From Diphasiastrum complanatum (taxonomy: Eukaryota; Streptophyta; Lycopodiopsida; Lycopodiales; Lycopodiaceae): a DNA stretch of 64,000 nt. Below, one piece after another: positions 23,682 through 37,065 of this stretch. The translations under genes and the position numbers were made by a program. The stretch spans positions 70,870,252 to 70,934,251 of the forward strand of contig CM055097.1 of assembly GCA_029204225.1 (NCBI GenBank), in the 5' to 3' direction. Under the pieces are notes generated by a model. The model was not told where the DNA came from and did not search any database. It worked only from the letters and a program-made list of their open reading frames with translations. The stretch's first letter is position 1, and each line of letters begins with the position of its first letter.

Positions 23682-26622
23682 AAAAACCATCGCATGCAGT
23701 GACAACCGCCACCCTCAGAATGGCAAGGAAGACGAAATGGAGAATTAGAACAAATTTGAACTCAGGTGTCAATCTCTCCATACTGAAGCACTTCACCCCA
23801 AATCCTAAAATGAAAATATTTTAACAAAAAGTGAAGAAAAAGAAAAAGCAATAGGGAATCCAAAAACCTAGAAAAATAGGCAATTTATTTTTAAATGCCA
23901 GATGTCGTACTCACAAAAACCAAGAAATAAAAAAAAAAACACATTTACATATGTCATTTGAATTCAAACCAAAACACAAGCAGGTCAATGTTTGAAATGA
24001 ATGCTAAGTCCTCCTTGCAAGCAAGGCAGGGCCAAAAAGTGATCAATAAACCATATTGCTTGAGGTGTAAAAACTTGTACTAAATTTTTTTCATTTTTTT
24101 CACATTCTATGACATAAAAAAAGCCAATCTTTGTTTCTTCATATTACTTAGATCCGAGCTACTGTAAAAGAAACTTGTTAGCAATTTGTGTTCATGGCTA
24201 TTCTTCTACTATTCCCTTTATACTTGGTCGTTTTAGAACAAGGACCTTTAACCATGTCCACTATGGTCACACAACATCCACATTTTTAGTCCCCTAATGA
24301 ACCTATCTCATGATCAACAAAAACATTAAGAACATCCTATAGATCAAAACCAAAAAATCACATTAATGCATTGAAAGTAATATCTACTTGCACAGTGTGT
24401 CTTCAAATAAGTATGAAGTGTACTTACTGCAATGTGCATGGAAATAGAAGAATAGGTTTGTAACGAAGCAAAAGTTGTTTAGAATAAGTAGTTTACATCT
24501 CCTTTTCTCACCATCAGCCATTGCCAATGCTACAATATGTTTCTAAATACATGAACTCTCATGATGCTATCAATATTCTCGTAAAGAGTGATTTAGGGTG
24601 CATCCAAAATGGGATTCCGACTACATTCAAGCAAATGTGTTGATCATGATCAACAATATTACAAAAAAAAAGGAGTTTCTTAATTTTCTAGTATCAATTA
24701 GCTCCAATTTATACAATGTGTGCCAAATACTAACTACTAGGAGCATGTATCTTCATGCACTTGGATTCCATTGTGTTACCTTCAATAGCATTCATGACTT
24801 TGATTGTGATATCAAATTATTGTGCTTGCAACACCCATAAAATCGATGATTAAAATAAAGCAATGATTCTTGTTTCTATTTAAATGCACCATAGATCTGA
24901 ATGATCTTCTACGTTTGAGTCTCACTTAGAGTGTTCACATTCTCACCGCCAATTGCAAACTAGTAATAAACCACTTGGAATTTCCAAATGAATGTAATAT
25001 TTGAACAATAAACGGTTGCCAAAATGTCCTCAGAATCTTAATGGTAATAGAACTTGGAAACTCCACTTCTCATGGCTATGCCACAACCTAGAATCGAGCT
25101 ATGACTACAAATTTACCAGCTGATTGGCCTCTATGGCTTGCTCCAGAAGTACTCTATCCAATTATTGAATGGCGTAGCTCAACCACATGATTGCTAACTT
25201 TACAAATTTGCAATAATTTCTAGAGCTCTCCATGAGTTGCCTTAATGCTAACCATAATTTTGACATACATCAATGTCTCAATCCCACACAATTCTATCGA
25301 GTTTCTATAAGGAAAGCAACGACCAACCGACATGAGCAAGGTCCATGAGCAAACTTTTCCTATAGCAACACCTATGCGTGGAGATAGTGTGAAGCAAGTT
25401 CCAATGGTGTTTCTTGTTTGAATCTCTAAGGGTTAAATATGTTTCAACGGAATAGCAGAACTTGCAAAAGAAATGGTGCAAGCAAGACTGCTAGTGCGCA
25501 AGTAATCCCTCCTATACATTCTTTTGCATTTCCAACTTACTGAAAAAGTTTGTTGAATGTGGAATGTGTCACTCGCAAAAAAAATTGCAATCATATTATG
25601 GTTGTGAAGCTCGTTTTTCAGGATAATAGCTCTTAAAAGCTCACTTATTTCCAGCTTTTACGCTTCTGGTTCAACAACACATTTCCAATTTCTGTGCTCA
25701 TTCTTGCTTGTTTGAATCTCGAATGTAGCCAGTTTGCGGCCTACATGGATAATGATAAACCAGAATGAGAGGTGAGCAATCCACAACAAAACCACACCTC
25801 ACATGAGGGCACATGCGTTCTATGTCGATGTTGGAGGTCAATGGGTTCTAACAGCATCACAGATCACCACGATATGTGAGAAGGTAACATGTCCCCTATA
25901 GAATGAACCAGCAACTTATATGGGTGAATGGACCCCAACATGCTATGTTAAGCATGCATATTAAACAGTTGGCTTGATCCTAAGAGGCATATGCTACAAG
26001 CCTAACTTAAGGTTGCATGTGAACTCCATTCAAACCATAAATGTTCCTCATAAGATAGCCAAGCAAAGTTGCAAACAAATTACACAAGACTAATTGACTA
26101 ACAAAGTTTTCCTGATGATGGGCAACGTTAGTGAATATAAAAACATCATGAGAAATAAAAATCAACACTTACAACCATCTTGTATTTCAGTACAAGCCTC
26201 AACTTGCCACAGAGAGCTGGAATGGGAACATGACATATACACTATTGATCGCCTAACAAATGAGATGCACAAAGAAAAAACTTTTCAAAAACCAGGTATA
26301 AAATCAGAGAGCTGGAATGGGAACGTGACATTCATCCAGTGCTCTCTAAATTGTTGACACTGAAAAGTGATCACTAAGTACAATAAAAACTCAACTGAGT
26401 ACACACATTGATTCTCGCCAGAACTAAATCATTACCCCATAAAATTGCATGACATCTAACAATAAGGAAATAGTTAAGAGTATAGAAATGGCTATATGCA
26501 GCCAAATGCAATATTAACCTCAGTAGGGAGTTTTTAACCACTTAAAACTACTTGTCACCTTCCAAGAGGGACCTCATAAAAAGGTAACCGTAAAAGCTTT
26601 GAGGTTAGATTCTTCGATTCAC
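23682..26622. other. Long intergenic stretch, no gene recognised
   Basis: No convincing exon, RNA gene or transposon protein. One short direct repeat is visible: AGAGAGCTGGAATGGGAAC at about 26212 and about 26309. The right part (roughly 26400-26622) should contain the 3' untranslated region and poly(A) site of the eL8 gene, read on the minus strand. Confidence 0.5.
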
Positions 26623-29600
26623 CTAAGAAATCCGCTGAGCAGCCTCTTTAGCCAAAACTCTCTCTCTTGCCTTCACCTTTGCTTGTGATTTTACCCCCAT
26701 AATACCACCACCCCATTGTTTTCGGAATTCATCAAACCGATCATTGAAGTTTGCCTGCCACGAGAGGGACAAATCCAAGTGTAAACATAGACGACATAAT
26801 TGATCTGAGGAACCATAATACCACGTATTCATTTCAACAAACTCGCATGCAATCTGAAGAAAAACAATTCTAGAAAAAATTTCAACTCCTTGAATCACTA
26901 AAGCCGCAATAGAAAGATGACAAATTTTGTTACAAATTCAATAGGCATGAGGCAATAGTTACAATGATTGCAATGCTAGCTTCCCCAACATCCAGAACAC
27001 CAAACTCCAACAGAACGTTCCACAGACTTAAAACAATGTCACAAAGGACTTCCGAATCAAGGCTATTCAACAAGCTTTTGACACTTCAAAGAAGAAATTA
27101 CCTTGATGGCTTCAACTATTTTGCTGAACTCATGCTTATCCTCATTTTTCACAGAAGTCATACATAAAGCAGTAGCTGTCCTAGAATGTACTATCTGCAT
27201 CAACAAATAATAGGATTAAACAAAGACTAATCATACATATTGCAAACAATAAGCTGAGAAAAAATTGAAAAACTAGTTTCCAGCCAGAAAAACAGGGTAG
27301 CATCTGCAACTTACTGCACCCAATCGAGACTTCCCTTTGACAATGGCATATGGAATACCCATCTTTCTGCAAAGTGCTGGCAGCCAAACAACCAGCTCAA
27401 TGGGTTCCACATCATGAGCAATAACTACTAGCTGAGCTTTGCCCTGTCGAGTGAACCACACATAATCAGCAATAAACATACCACATAACCTTATAAGAAG
27501 TGCTCGCGGTATACAAAACACTGGAAGAGAGGAAATAGTACCTGCTCAATGAGATAAGTGACATGGTTCAATCCATATTTGACAACAATAGGTTTCTTAG
27601 ACTCAATGGTCTTGCCCTCGGCTTCTGCCTGTGCCTTCTTCAAAAGTCTTTCCTTCTTTGCCTGTTTGTCTTCAGGCCTGTACTTCAGTAGCAACTTGAA
27701 AAGGCTGGTGGCTACAAGTTGACAAATGGCAAAGGTCAAGACAACAGATAAAGAAAATGAGCACAAAAACTTCCAATCAAAAACAACTGACATACCACAA
27801 CACAACGGTGTTTAGATGTAAAACTAATGAAAGACCATAAGCTGACAACTAAATGTAATTGAGGTATTGTATGATGCAATAGATTGATTCGGAGTCTTGA
27901 ACCACTAACTGATCTCAGTATATGAACTGCATTAGCCACAATGTTGATAAGAATATACAAAAGTTGAAAATTATGCATATTCAGCAAAGGTACTAGAATC
28001 TAAACTGACCAAGATTTTTGTCGAGTGTCTTGGTGAACTGGTTGAGTGCAGGAGGAACCTTCAAGCGCTGGTTCAATACACGCCTTTGCCTTTGTATGCG
28101 AATGTACTTTGGCCACTTCACAAAACGATGAAGGTCTCTCTTCGGTGGAAGAGCACCTCCAATACCAAACTGCTTAGGCCTTTTCTCGAACAAGGGATTC
28201 ACTACTTTCTCTGGCACCTGCAATGCTAATCAACTTGTGTTGAACGAATATGACACATTGGAATAATTCTGATATAGGGTGCAAATTATATCTATCCTTC
28301 AAGCTAAAACCAACAGTACAGCAAATACCAATTAAACACCTGTTTTTTTGCTATAGGTGCTGGAGCAGGAGCCTTTGCACCTTTCTTAGGAGCCTGAAAA
28401 ACAAATAGCAACACGTCACCATGCTTATTGACTCACATAGCATGTTAATTATTAAGGTTTCTGGCACAACTCATGCCTCAGATTCAATAAATCACTGATT
28501 CTTCTAAAGTATGGCATCTTTCTGCATCTACTCAAGATTCTGCTGCAGAATATGAATTAATAAATTTTTCTGTTTGATAGTCAACATGAGATCAATGCCT
28601 CGATGTTTCCTGCCTTGTCATTTGCAATCCATCTTTTTATTGTCATTTACTTGAACAACTTTCTTGACCTGTAATTAAGTGGTACAATGCAAGCTACCTA
28701 TGAGTTCAAAATCTGTCCCAAACACTGCACAGAGCATGCCCTTACTTATTCCGTGTGTCTCACCTTTACAGCTCAAAGAATTTAATGACACAGGCACCAA
28801 TGAAATTAGTCTTCTAACTTAGAGCAGTGGAGAAAAAGGAGATTTGGTTAACCTCCAGAGCCTTTTGGGTCTCACTACCCTCCAGAACTTATATTTACAT
28901 ACTGATCTGTCCAAATAATTCTTAACTATCGTGCAAGGCCCAGTATAACAGTAACAAAGTCCAAAAGAGATAGGCAGCTACAAAGTGTTTCTTTTGACTT
29001 GGAAGACAACATTGACCAATGACACCAGAATTGTAACAAATGATTTATCCAACTGTAGTAAGTACTATTAAATAGCCTAGATGTCAAAACAACAAAACAG
29101 TAGTCTGCATGCGTGATTATTTTCATGTCAACGAAAATAGATGAATCAAGTTCATAACAAAGTTTTAAAAACAAAGTACATTGATCTGCCTAGTTGCTTG
29201 CACATGGAACAGCTATTCATCAATGACTGATGAACAAGTACAAAATGACTGATGAACAAGTGAAAATTGAAGACTAATTCAAGAACTTGATGATACTCTG
29301 TGATTCTCTACTTAACATATTTCTGTGGACAAGCCTTGTACTGTTGCTTCTTGCAGAGCATTTAAATCTGCAAGCCAACTGCTTCCTCAAGAAATTTCTT
29401 GAACTTGAGGAGAAGAACACAATGGCACTATTCTACGGAATCCGCCCAGATTCAGTCTGCTCTTTTTGTTTTTAATTTGACCGTAAAATAATCTTGTATT
29501 TGGAAATGGATATTTATTGACTGTTCCATTGGGTGAAACAGCCGTAGAGCCATGACCTGACCATTGGTGATTCGTGAACAACACATCTTGCAAAAAAAAA

Positions 29601-30275
29601 TCCCATAACCTTCTAGCAACGATTTTCAGCCACTTCACTCCGTCAACAGGTCGCTGTAAAATCAATATCATCAAATAAGCAATTGATGAAGTCCATTGAA
29701 TAAGCCATCGTTTATGTAACAACCTAAAGGCTTCACGCTGGAATTATTAAGGCGGATGGCATGCTGGAATTCTTAGGGAGCATGACCATAGCATACTCTC
29801 TTGATCTAAAAGACAAAAAAATTGAGTAAAATACATTGAACTGAAAAACTACCTTCAGCTCTAACCTATATAGTAAGATCTTATAAATCCTTGTAGAACT
29901 AAAAAATCGTGAACTTCTAATCGAATCCATGAAATTGCAAGCCCTGCTGTCTGCAATGTTATCTCGTGGCTCGCTTCAAAATAAGACTCTCCGTGCATTC
30001 ACATACATTCTTTCAGTTTAACACATCAGAACATCCTAGGGTTCTACATAAGGGTTATACAGAACAGACACGGACTACAAAAACGGATATTCAATCAGCT
30101 AGTCTGAAGCAAGCAATTTAGGACTCAAAAATAGATGGAGATCTTTTCAGCATTAGCGGGCAAAAACAGCACCCAAGATCTATGAAGACACCCTGAAACA
30201 AACAGCGGTTGTTGAATGGTGAAAAGATTGAAGCAACTCAAAAGTAAAGAAAGGAAAGGATGGATGAGCAACCAT
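26623..30275 (-). CDS. RPL7A: 60S ribosomal protein eL8 (L7a), seven exons, intact
   Basis: Component of the large cytosolic ribosomal subunit. Exons (high to low): 30275-30273 (only the ATG), 28393-28340, 28217-28010, 27711-27542, 27443-27315, 27194-27102, 26754-26623. All six introns are GT..AG: 1879, 122, 298, 98, 120 and 347 bp. The joined frame has 262 codons plus TAG, close to plant eL8 (about 257). Family signatures are all present: [20 protein letters not shown] (exon 3), [14 protein letters not shown] (exon 4), [20 protein letters not shown] (exon 5), VKNEDKHEF (exon 6), [12 protein letters not shown] (exon 7). An initiator codon alone in exon 1 followed by a long first intron is common in plant ribosomal protein genes. 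The upstream telo-box fits. No disruption seen. Confidence 0.95.
28394..30272 (-). other. First intron of eL8
   Basis: 1.9 kb between ATG/GTTGCT and the acceptor TTTTCAG. No transposon protein or confident snoRNA was found. It contains an 18-bp direct repeat (AATGACTGATGAACAAGT) at 29222-29239 and 29244-29261. Long first introns of plant ribosomal protein genes often enhance expression; nothing here tests that. Confidence 0.7.
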
Positions 30276-30411
30276 TGCAGAGTGGCTATGGCGCAATCGA
30301 TCGCCGATCCGCTCGCTGCACCAAAACCTCCACACCACCACGAAGACGAAGACAAAGACGATGAAGAAAAACGAAGAGAGAACTGCAACGAGGGACAGAA
30401 AGGTCAAAGAG

Positions 30412-30430
30412 CCCTAACCAGTTAGGGTTT
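30412..30430. promoter_or_regulatory. Palindromic telo-box pair upstream of eL8
   Basis: CCCTAAC (30412-30418) and GTTAGGG (30421-30427) face each other across two bases. The latter extends to TTAGGGTTT, which on the gene's strand is the telo-box AAACCCTAA. Telo-boxes near transcription starts are typical of plant ribosomal protein and translation genes. It lies about 140 bp upstream of the ATG. Confidence 0.7.
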
Positions 30431-31242
30431 TGTGAAGCGCTCTTCATAATGAAGGCTGAAAGCCAGCATTTGCTTGTCACAAGCATCATAGAGAGGGATA
30501 GGGTGTGCGTGTTGTGTTGTGTGGGGGGTGGAAGGCCCTACCAAAGGGCCTTCTATGCTGGGAGGGCCCTTGCCCAAGGGCGGAAACCTGTGCCAACAAG
30601 CGACTTCGCAGGACCTGAGCTGCACGGAAGGCCCTCGTGCCTTTCCTTGCGTAATGTTTTTGTCTTTTTTTTGGGTTTCGGGGATAGCTTAAAAAAAAAT
30701 CTAAAAAGTGAATGGGTAAATTTCTATTTGGAAACCAACTCTAATTTCACTAGGGGACTATATGAAACTAAGAAGAAGGAGAATAATTTCGAAGACCTCT
30801 TAAGATCCGAATTAAAACAAATAAAATAGGAATTGATGAGTAGTGCAAATCAGAAGATCAATGAAATGGGAGTCAAAAACTAAAATGAACCTCAAAGTTT
30901 GGGTGTTATAAATTGTAGAGGAAGTGGACATATTGTCAACAAGTATATCAAACCACTAATATGCTTCCATTATTACCTATGAACATGTCCTTGACTTCCA
31001 AGTTCTACTATAAAAGTATACGAACCAATTTAAGACTATATTATATGTCCTCCCAAAATTGTCCTTCAATACTTTCTACACGATCATATTTGTCACTCCT
31101 AATTACAATCCGCAAAGTAGTGGAATGCCAAATTATCAAGCCTATTTCTCCCAACCCCAACCACAAGTATCACGACTTATGTAAAGGGTCTGGTGGAGAA
31201 CATTCACAAAAGTATTCTAATGTTTACTTCAAAGTAGTGTAG
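30431..31242. other. eL8 upstream region with a GC-rich hairpin
   Basis: At 30531-30553 GAAGGCCCT and AGGGCCTTC form perfect 9-bp arms around a 5-nt loop; more GGCCC blocks follow to 30640. A 126-codon plus-strand ORF (30449-30829) has no recognisable domain and is probably chance. Divergent to eL8, so any transcript from it would share the promoter region. Confidence 0.45.
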
Positions 31243-31430
31243 CAGTCTTTTATCATTATCACTCTATATGTGAATGATACATTGCTTTTCAGCCATAGTA
31301 CCAATCTGATAAAAGAGGCCAAGACAATGCTATCTTCCGAATTCGACATGACCAATCTGGGCGAAGCTCATTTGTACCTTGATATTCAAATCCACAGAGA
31401 CAAAAATGGAACAATGTATAGTAGAGCCTA
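31243..31430 (+). mobile_element. Copia reverse transcriptase fragment
   Basis: The plus frame encodes LYVNDTLLFSHS then FDMTNLGEAHLYLDIQIHRD, the palm active site and following conserved block of copia RT. The YVDD motif is YVND. It ends at a TAG near 31430 with no further similarity. Too short to assign to the other copia copies. Confidence 0.75.
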
Positions 31431-33223
31431 GGAAGATTAGAGAAAAGCACTCATACATGAAGCTATATATCCTAGCAAAGAGGCAAATAAAGAAATTCAT
31501 GAGGAAGCAATGAATGAGATAGAAAAAGAATTATCATGCCATTATAAGAGCCAACAAACTCAACAATAAACTCATTTAATAAAATAATCATTCATATTAG
31601 CATCTGCTATAGGATTAAGACGAGTTGTATTAATATTATATGAACAAATTTCGTATAATTTTTTTTTTTTGCGAGAGATTCATAAAGAGCCTTTCTACAT
31701 TTTGGTGATATATGTATCAACTATGCAAAAATTTATGTTAAGTATCATAGAATTTATATCATTTATAATATCATAGAATTCCACTCCTTTTGATATACCG
31801 AGCACCTTGTTTTCCCTATCCCATGAATCATGCCTGAAGATACTCAATACAAAGGGGGCATAAATAATTTGGAATTTGCATTTTCTATCACAAGAATGGT
31901 AGACCACCGAAAGGCAAAACCCTTGGGAATTGGAAAGAGAGTAGAAACTTGTATAGCTGGAGAGAAATATGAGGTAGGCTTTGTAGGTATCAAATTGCAT
32001 TCTATCAATACTCCATATTCACTCTTGTTGGGCGCTTGGCAATACACCATAATTCATACCCTATAAATAGATCTAGTGGATCGTAGTTCAAGTTTAAGTG
32101 TGAGGGATTTGGCACCCTACACGTGTAAGCCCAACCCAATGTTCGCATTGTTATCTCATTGAATAGAGAGAAATTAGAGTGATTTTTAGGCCATTGTAGG
32201 AATTAAACCACTTAGAGGCCTAAAACTCAAGTTAGTGAAATTGTGATGCTTGGATAGCTTGCATTTAGGCATGAGGTTTGGTATAGTAGGATTATATTTG
32301 CATTTTTGGTATTTTAGGGTTAGATTTTGATTATTTGAGTGACCTTGATTGAAATCCCTGCTTGTAATCACTTGCGATTGATGGATAGGAAATGGGAGAT
32401 AATACATCAGTGCTAAAATCCTCTTAAAAACCAGAAAATCAGGAAAAACTAAATGAAATAAAAACAAAAAAATATATTATATTTTTTACACTTTGAGAGA
32501 GATTAAGGACAAAATCATCATCATAGTTGATAACTTTATGTTCTTTGGATCTAACCCTCGTTGACTTGTAGGTAGGACCGCCTTAATAATGTGCAACTCT
32601 AGTTTGAAGGGTGAAGCCGTCTTTTAAAAACTTGAAATAAATAATCAAAACATCAAAAGACCCCTTGAAATTTTTCATTAAAAAAAAAAATTGCTCATAA
32701 TTGATCAGCAAATTGTCGCCCCCACCTCTAGATTACCAAATTTGTCATTCTTAAAGGTTTGCGAAGGTTAAAGTGTAAAAATTATCAAATTCATCAAAAA
32801 CTTTCAATTTTTTATTAAATGTTGTCAGTAACCTTTGTCGGGGATTGAATGACTCCTTGGTGCATGAGCTACGTGTTAAAATCCTATTAGGATCTAGTGC
32901 AGTATGCAGATCACATAATCAATCACCATAGACATTGTACATATAGAGTATTCACAAACTGCATGAAAAGGCAGGTGTCCTAAAACTGGCCTACCACCTG
33001 TCAAACTAAGGTCGGGCCCAATATGGCCAAATTCGACCAACAAACTCAGGACATACCCTTGAGTATAGCAAGTACTGTATATAACTCTGTACAGGCTAAT
33101 TGTTGTACTATACCAACAAGGTTAAATATAGATTTTATAGTAAATAATTCGTTCCCACATAGGACAGCGTTAGAAAGTTATGTTTTTGGTACAATTTATG
33201 ACAAGTGATTTTGAGTGTTATTC
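31431..33223. other. Intergenic, promoter-like TATA box at 32062
   Basis: No domain recognised. TATAAATA at 32062-32069 is followed by sequence ending in CACTTAGAGG, and may mark an old LTR promoter, but no LTR ends or second copy were found. The ORF 31830-32066 is unassigned. Confidence 0.3.
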
Positions 33224-34364
33224 TGGTTGTCGACAAACATTAAAAAGTAACCAGTATTACTTATGTTTGGGATGGGTAATATTAATAAATTCAGAACAAC
33301 AATCTGGCCTTTATCGAATTGAAGGAAGCACGTTCTACAGATGAGATGTTATCAGAGTAGTACAGCAGTACTACACTCTGGCTGATTAAGGTGTCAACTG
33401 AGAATTGATAATTGTTCGATGTATTCGCGACTGTGCAGACAATTAATTAATCGCGTTCGCGAACTATTTGTTTCTAGACAGAAGTCCTCAACAACTAAAG
33501 CCCAACTTAATGGTTAAAGAACACGAAGAGTTTTAGAACACGTTAAAAACTTATGTCAATGCCAATCAGGAAAATAGATCAAAGACTCAATTCTTCAAAC
33601 AGGGACTATCATCTAATATGTATACATACATTTTTTATTCAATGATCGTGCTAGACTATACCAAAGATAGTTGTTATTCGAGTGCCGAAAAGAAAGTATT
33701 CGCGACAGACGAATAAGATGGTTTTAAAACAGTTCTTTAGAGCATGTTTTACGGGAACACAGCAACGAATGTAATGCACTAGAGCGTCTGTCTGATCAGA
33801 GAGTATTTCATGAAATGCTTTAGAGATTGTTAGTAGACTCAAGATCACTCACACTCAGTAGTGCAGAGAACAGAGATAAGGGAGAATAACTCACAGAACT
33901 TTATTCACTTCTTCAATCTCTTACATAAGCATAAACTCTTCTCTCTCGATGATCGAGACTAAAGTGTGAGATCTATATATGTTCTACGGGGCGAACAAAC
34001 ACACCTCTAAAACAACAGGGACGTCGCTCCCGCGAAAAGATCTAGTTAACAATTAGACTGAAAATACGTTCAACTATACCATAGGAGATATACTTAATTA
34101 TGAGTTAAAGTTACTCTAGTTTAACATGTCTTTTCGTATCTAGTCGTCTCGTATGGACGACCTAGTAAAGGTTATCCAAGGCAATGTCTTTTCCTTTTAA
34201 AGGTCTCGTCCTTGATTACAAGGCAAGTACTTAGGAGATATATTCCCGAAAAATGACTTAGGCCTCTCTATGATCTATACTTAACCAGCTCATATCTTCA
34301 TTTTCGAGTATATCATGCCATATTTATGTTGATATTCAGTATTTAACATTTTTGTGGCATCACA
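33224..34364 (-). mobile_element. 3' LTR of copia copy K
   Basis: In minus orientation it starts with TGTGATGCC at 34364, after the purine tract GAGGAAGGGGATA, and ends near ACAACCA at 33224 (about 1141 bp). Extensive similarity to the LTR at 942-2112 defines the family. The GA microsatellite of that LTR is represented here only by a short CT/GA stretch near 33937-33950. Confidence 0.8.
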
Positions 34365-37065
34365 TATCCCCTTCCTCAAATGTGAAACGTCCTCGTGAAC
34401 ATATCATCTTCATTTCAAGGATTATTCGAGAAACATTCTTGTTCGTCAGATTTTCGTTGAGGCGAAAAGATATTTCTTCGTGTATTTCGTCCTTTAAATA
34501 TTTCTCCGTATGATTCGTCCTTTAGATATTTCTTCAACTTAGAGAATATTTGTCTTGTTGTTTCTTTGATTGAATATGTTGTTTTGAGTTTATCTTTGAA
34601 TTGTTGATGAAAACTGGAATCAAACTTCAAAACATCTTTAAACTTCAAAAATTCAGCATCTCATAGAAACATCACCACGACAAAGACACGAATGAATATT
34701 CATGAACAATTCAATTCTTCATATAATTTCTAAGCAAGCCCCAAGTTCTGTTGAGCTTCGATCAAGAGCAAGTCTTCTTTTGCTTTTGTGTAGCGGCCAA
34801 TTGGTAAGTTGCCGAATTCTTCTAACTTAACTGGGAGCAATGTTCCTCTTGTGGTATCCCGATTGCCTCTAGCATCATCTACAGCCGCACTACCTCATTC
34901 GCGACCTTTGAAGCTGCGACATCTTTAGCTTCGCAAGAGGATTGCGCCACCAAGGTTTGTTTCTTGCATATCCAGCTGATTGTTGTTCTGCATGCCATTG
35001 AACATCCTCCAGTTATGGACTTGCTATCATCTTTGCAGTTCGACCAGCTTGCATCACTATAGTGGTGCACCTCGAATCCCTTTTTTTCGTTTTTAGTTCT
35101 GTAGGTTAATCCCATATTCTGGGTACCCTTCAGATACTGTAGGATTCATTTGGCCATTTGCCAATGTGCCATGCCAATATTTGAAGAGAATTGGCTCAAT
35201 GTGTAAACAGAGAAAGCCATATCGGGTCTGGTACAGATTGTCAAGTACATTAGACTACCGATTAAGTTCTGGTAGGGTATACCTGCCATCTTCTGTTCTT
35301 CCTCTTCTGTTTTTGGGCAATCCTGCTTTGTGAGCTTGGCACCAGCTATCATTGGTGTAGTCTTTTCCTTGCAGTCCATCATGTGAAACTACCTTAGCAC
35401 CTTCCTGGCATTTTCTGACTGACTCAAGTGTATTTTGCCCTTTGTTCGATCTCTTCTGATCTCCAACCCTAGGCATTTCATTGCTTCTCCAAGATCTGTG
35501 ATTTTGTAGCTTTCAAAAATCTAACTCTTCGTGTCTTTGATCAGCATCAAGGAATTTCCTATCATCAGCGAATCATCCACGAAAATAGTCAGTATCACAA
35601 AATCCTTTCCTACTCTTTTAATGTAGACATTGCAGTCTGGTTGAGTAGAATTGAAGTCTAGAGACTTCAAAGACCATCAAGCTTTTTATATCAGGCTCGT
35701 GATAAATGTTTTAGACTGTAGATACATCTCTGCAATCGACAGACATATTGTCGATTGTTGAGGTCTTCATAGCCTTCAGGCTGCTTCATGAAGATTTTCT
35801 TCTCTAGATCTCCATGGAGAAAGGCTGTTTTCACGTCAATTTGGTGAATTTCCAGATTGTACTGTGTGGCATATGCAAGGAATAGCCTTATGCTTGTCAT
35901 CTTCACCATGGACAAATATGTGTCAAAATAGTCAACACCATATCTCTGCGTGTAGCCTTCGCAACAAGCCTTGCTTTGTAGCGGCCAATAGTGCCATCTG
36001 ATTTCATCTTTTTCTTGTATACCCACTTGCAGTCGACTATTTTTCTATTTTCTGGTAGTGGCTCTAATGACCATGCATCGTTTCGCCTCATCGACTCGAT
36101 CTCCTCTGACATTGTCTGCTTCCAGAATTCTCCCTCTAGATTCTGGATAGCTTCTTGGTATATTGTTGGCTCTTCAGTGAAGTTGCAGTACTCGAACTGC
36201 GTGTCTTCGTTCCATTGAAGATTGTTAGAGTAGCGATCTGGAGGTCTTCTTTGTCTCGTTGACCTTCGAGGTTCATTTCATCGTTGCTTGAATATTTCTT
36301 GTTCGTGGGGTCGATCCTTTGCTTCCTGCTGCTCTGGAGTTTGGGGCTCTACATTCTGATTTGATGTCTGTCCTCGATCTCCCTCTTGAATGGGCAGTAG
36401 TGTGAAGATCTCATGGCCTCTTTCGTCTTTTAGTCCAGGGAATGTGGACTCATCGAACTTCACATCTCTACTCGAAACAACCTTCTTCGTGGTTGGATCG
36501 TAGAGCATGTACACATGTGTTCCGTTCGAGTAGTCGACCATGATTCTTTGTTCAGATTTGTCATCGAGTTTGCTTCTTTTTTTCTTTAGAATGTGCTTGT
36601 ATGTTGCACATCCAAACACTCGTACGTTTGACAGATCAGGCTTTCTGTCTGTCCACATTTCGTATGGTGTCTTGTTCTCAAGTGTTGTTGTAGATCTTTT
36701 TGCAGGTGTACAGCTGTAGCTATTGCCTCAGCCCAAAATTGACCTGGCAATTGAGCCTGTGCCATCATGCATCTGGCTCCTTCGACTAGCGTTCTGTTTT
36801 TTCTTTCTGCCACACCGTTGTATTCTGGTGTGTATGTAGGAGTGAACTAGTGCTCTATCCCCTGTTCTTCACAAAATCTTGAGAATTCTCTACTTTTGTA
36901 TTCACCTTCGTTGTCAGATCTAAGAATCTGTATCTTTTTTGAGGTGTGTCACTCTGCAAATGCCACAAAATTCTTGAAGGAATCCAACACTGCGGATTTT
37001 TTCTTTAAGTAGTAGATCGTAGTCATTTGGTTGTAATCATCTATGAACGTCAGAAAGTATCTCAA
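34365..37065 (-). pseudogene. Copia copy K: integrase core, RT, RNase H
   Basis: Minus-strand order: integrase core starting mid-domain (LRYFLTFIDDYNQM, 37065-37020; RSDNEGEYKS, about 36905; NGVAERKNRT, about 36800), the integrase C-terminal region (VRVFGCATYKH), RT (CKWVYKKKMKSDG; DVKTAFLHGDLEKKIF; FVDDSLMIG near 35575) and RNase H (CTRPDMAFSV; HYSDASWSN; SCEAKDVAASK). Numerous frameshifts and stops. Gag, protease, the integrase zinc finger and the 5' LTR are absent: at 37065 it passes directly into gypsy integrase sequence. Confidence 0.88.

Noticed and set aside
29222-29261. TGATGA-containing repeats in eL8 intron 1 as box C/D snoRNA
   Set aside because: The C-box-like words lie on the strand opposite to the gene, repeat every 22 bp and lack a properly spaced D box and terminal stem.
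30449-30829. 126-codon ORF divergent from eL8
   Set aside because: No recognisable domain; GC-rich start in the promoter region followed by AT-rich codons suggests chance.
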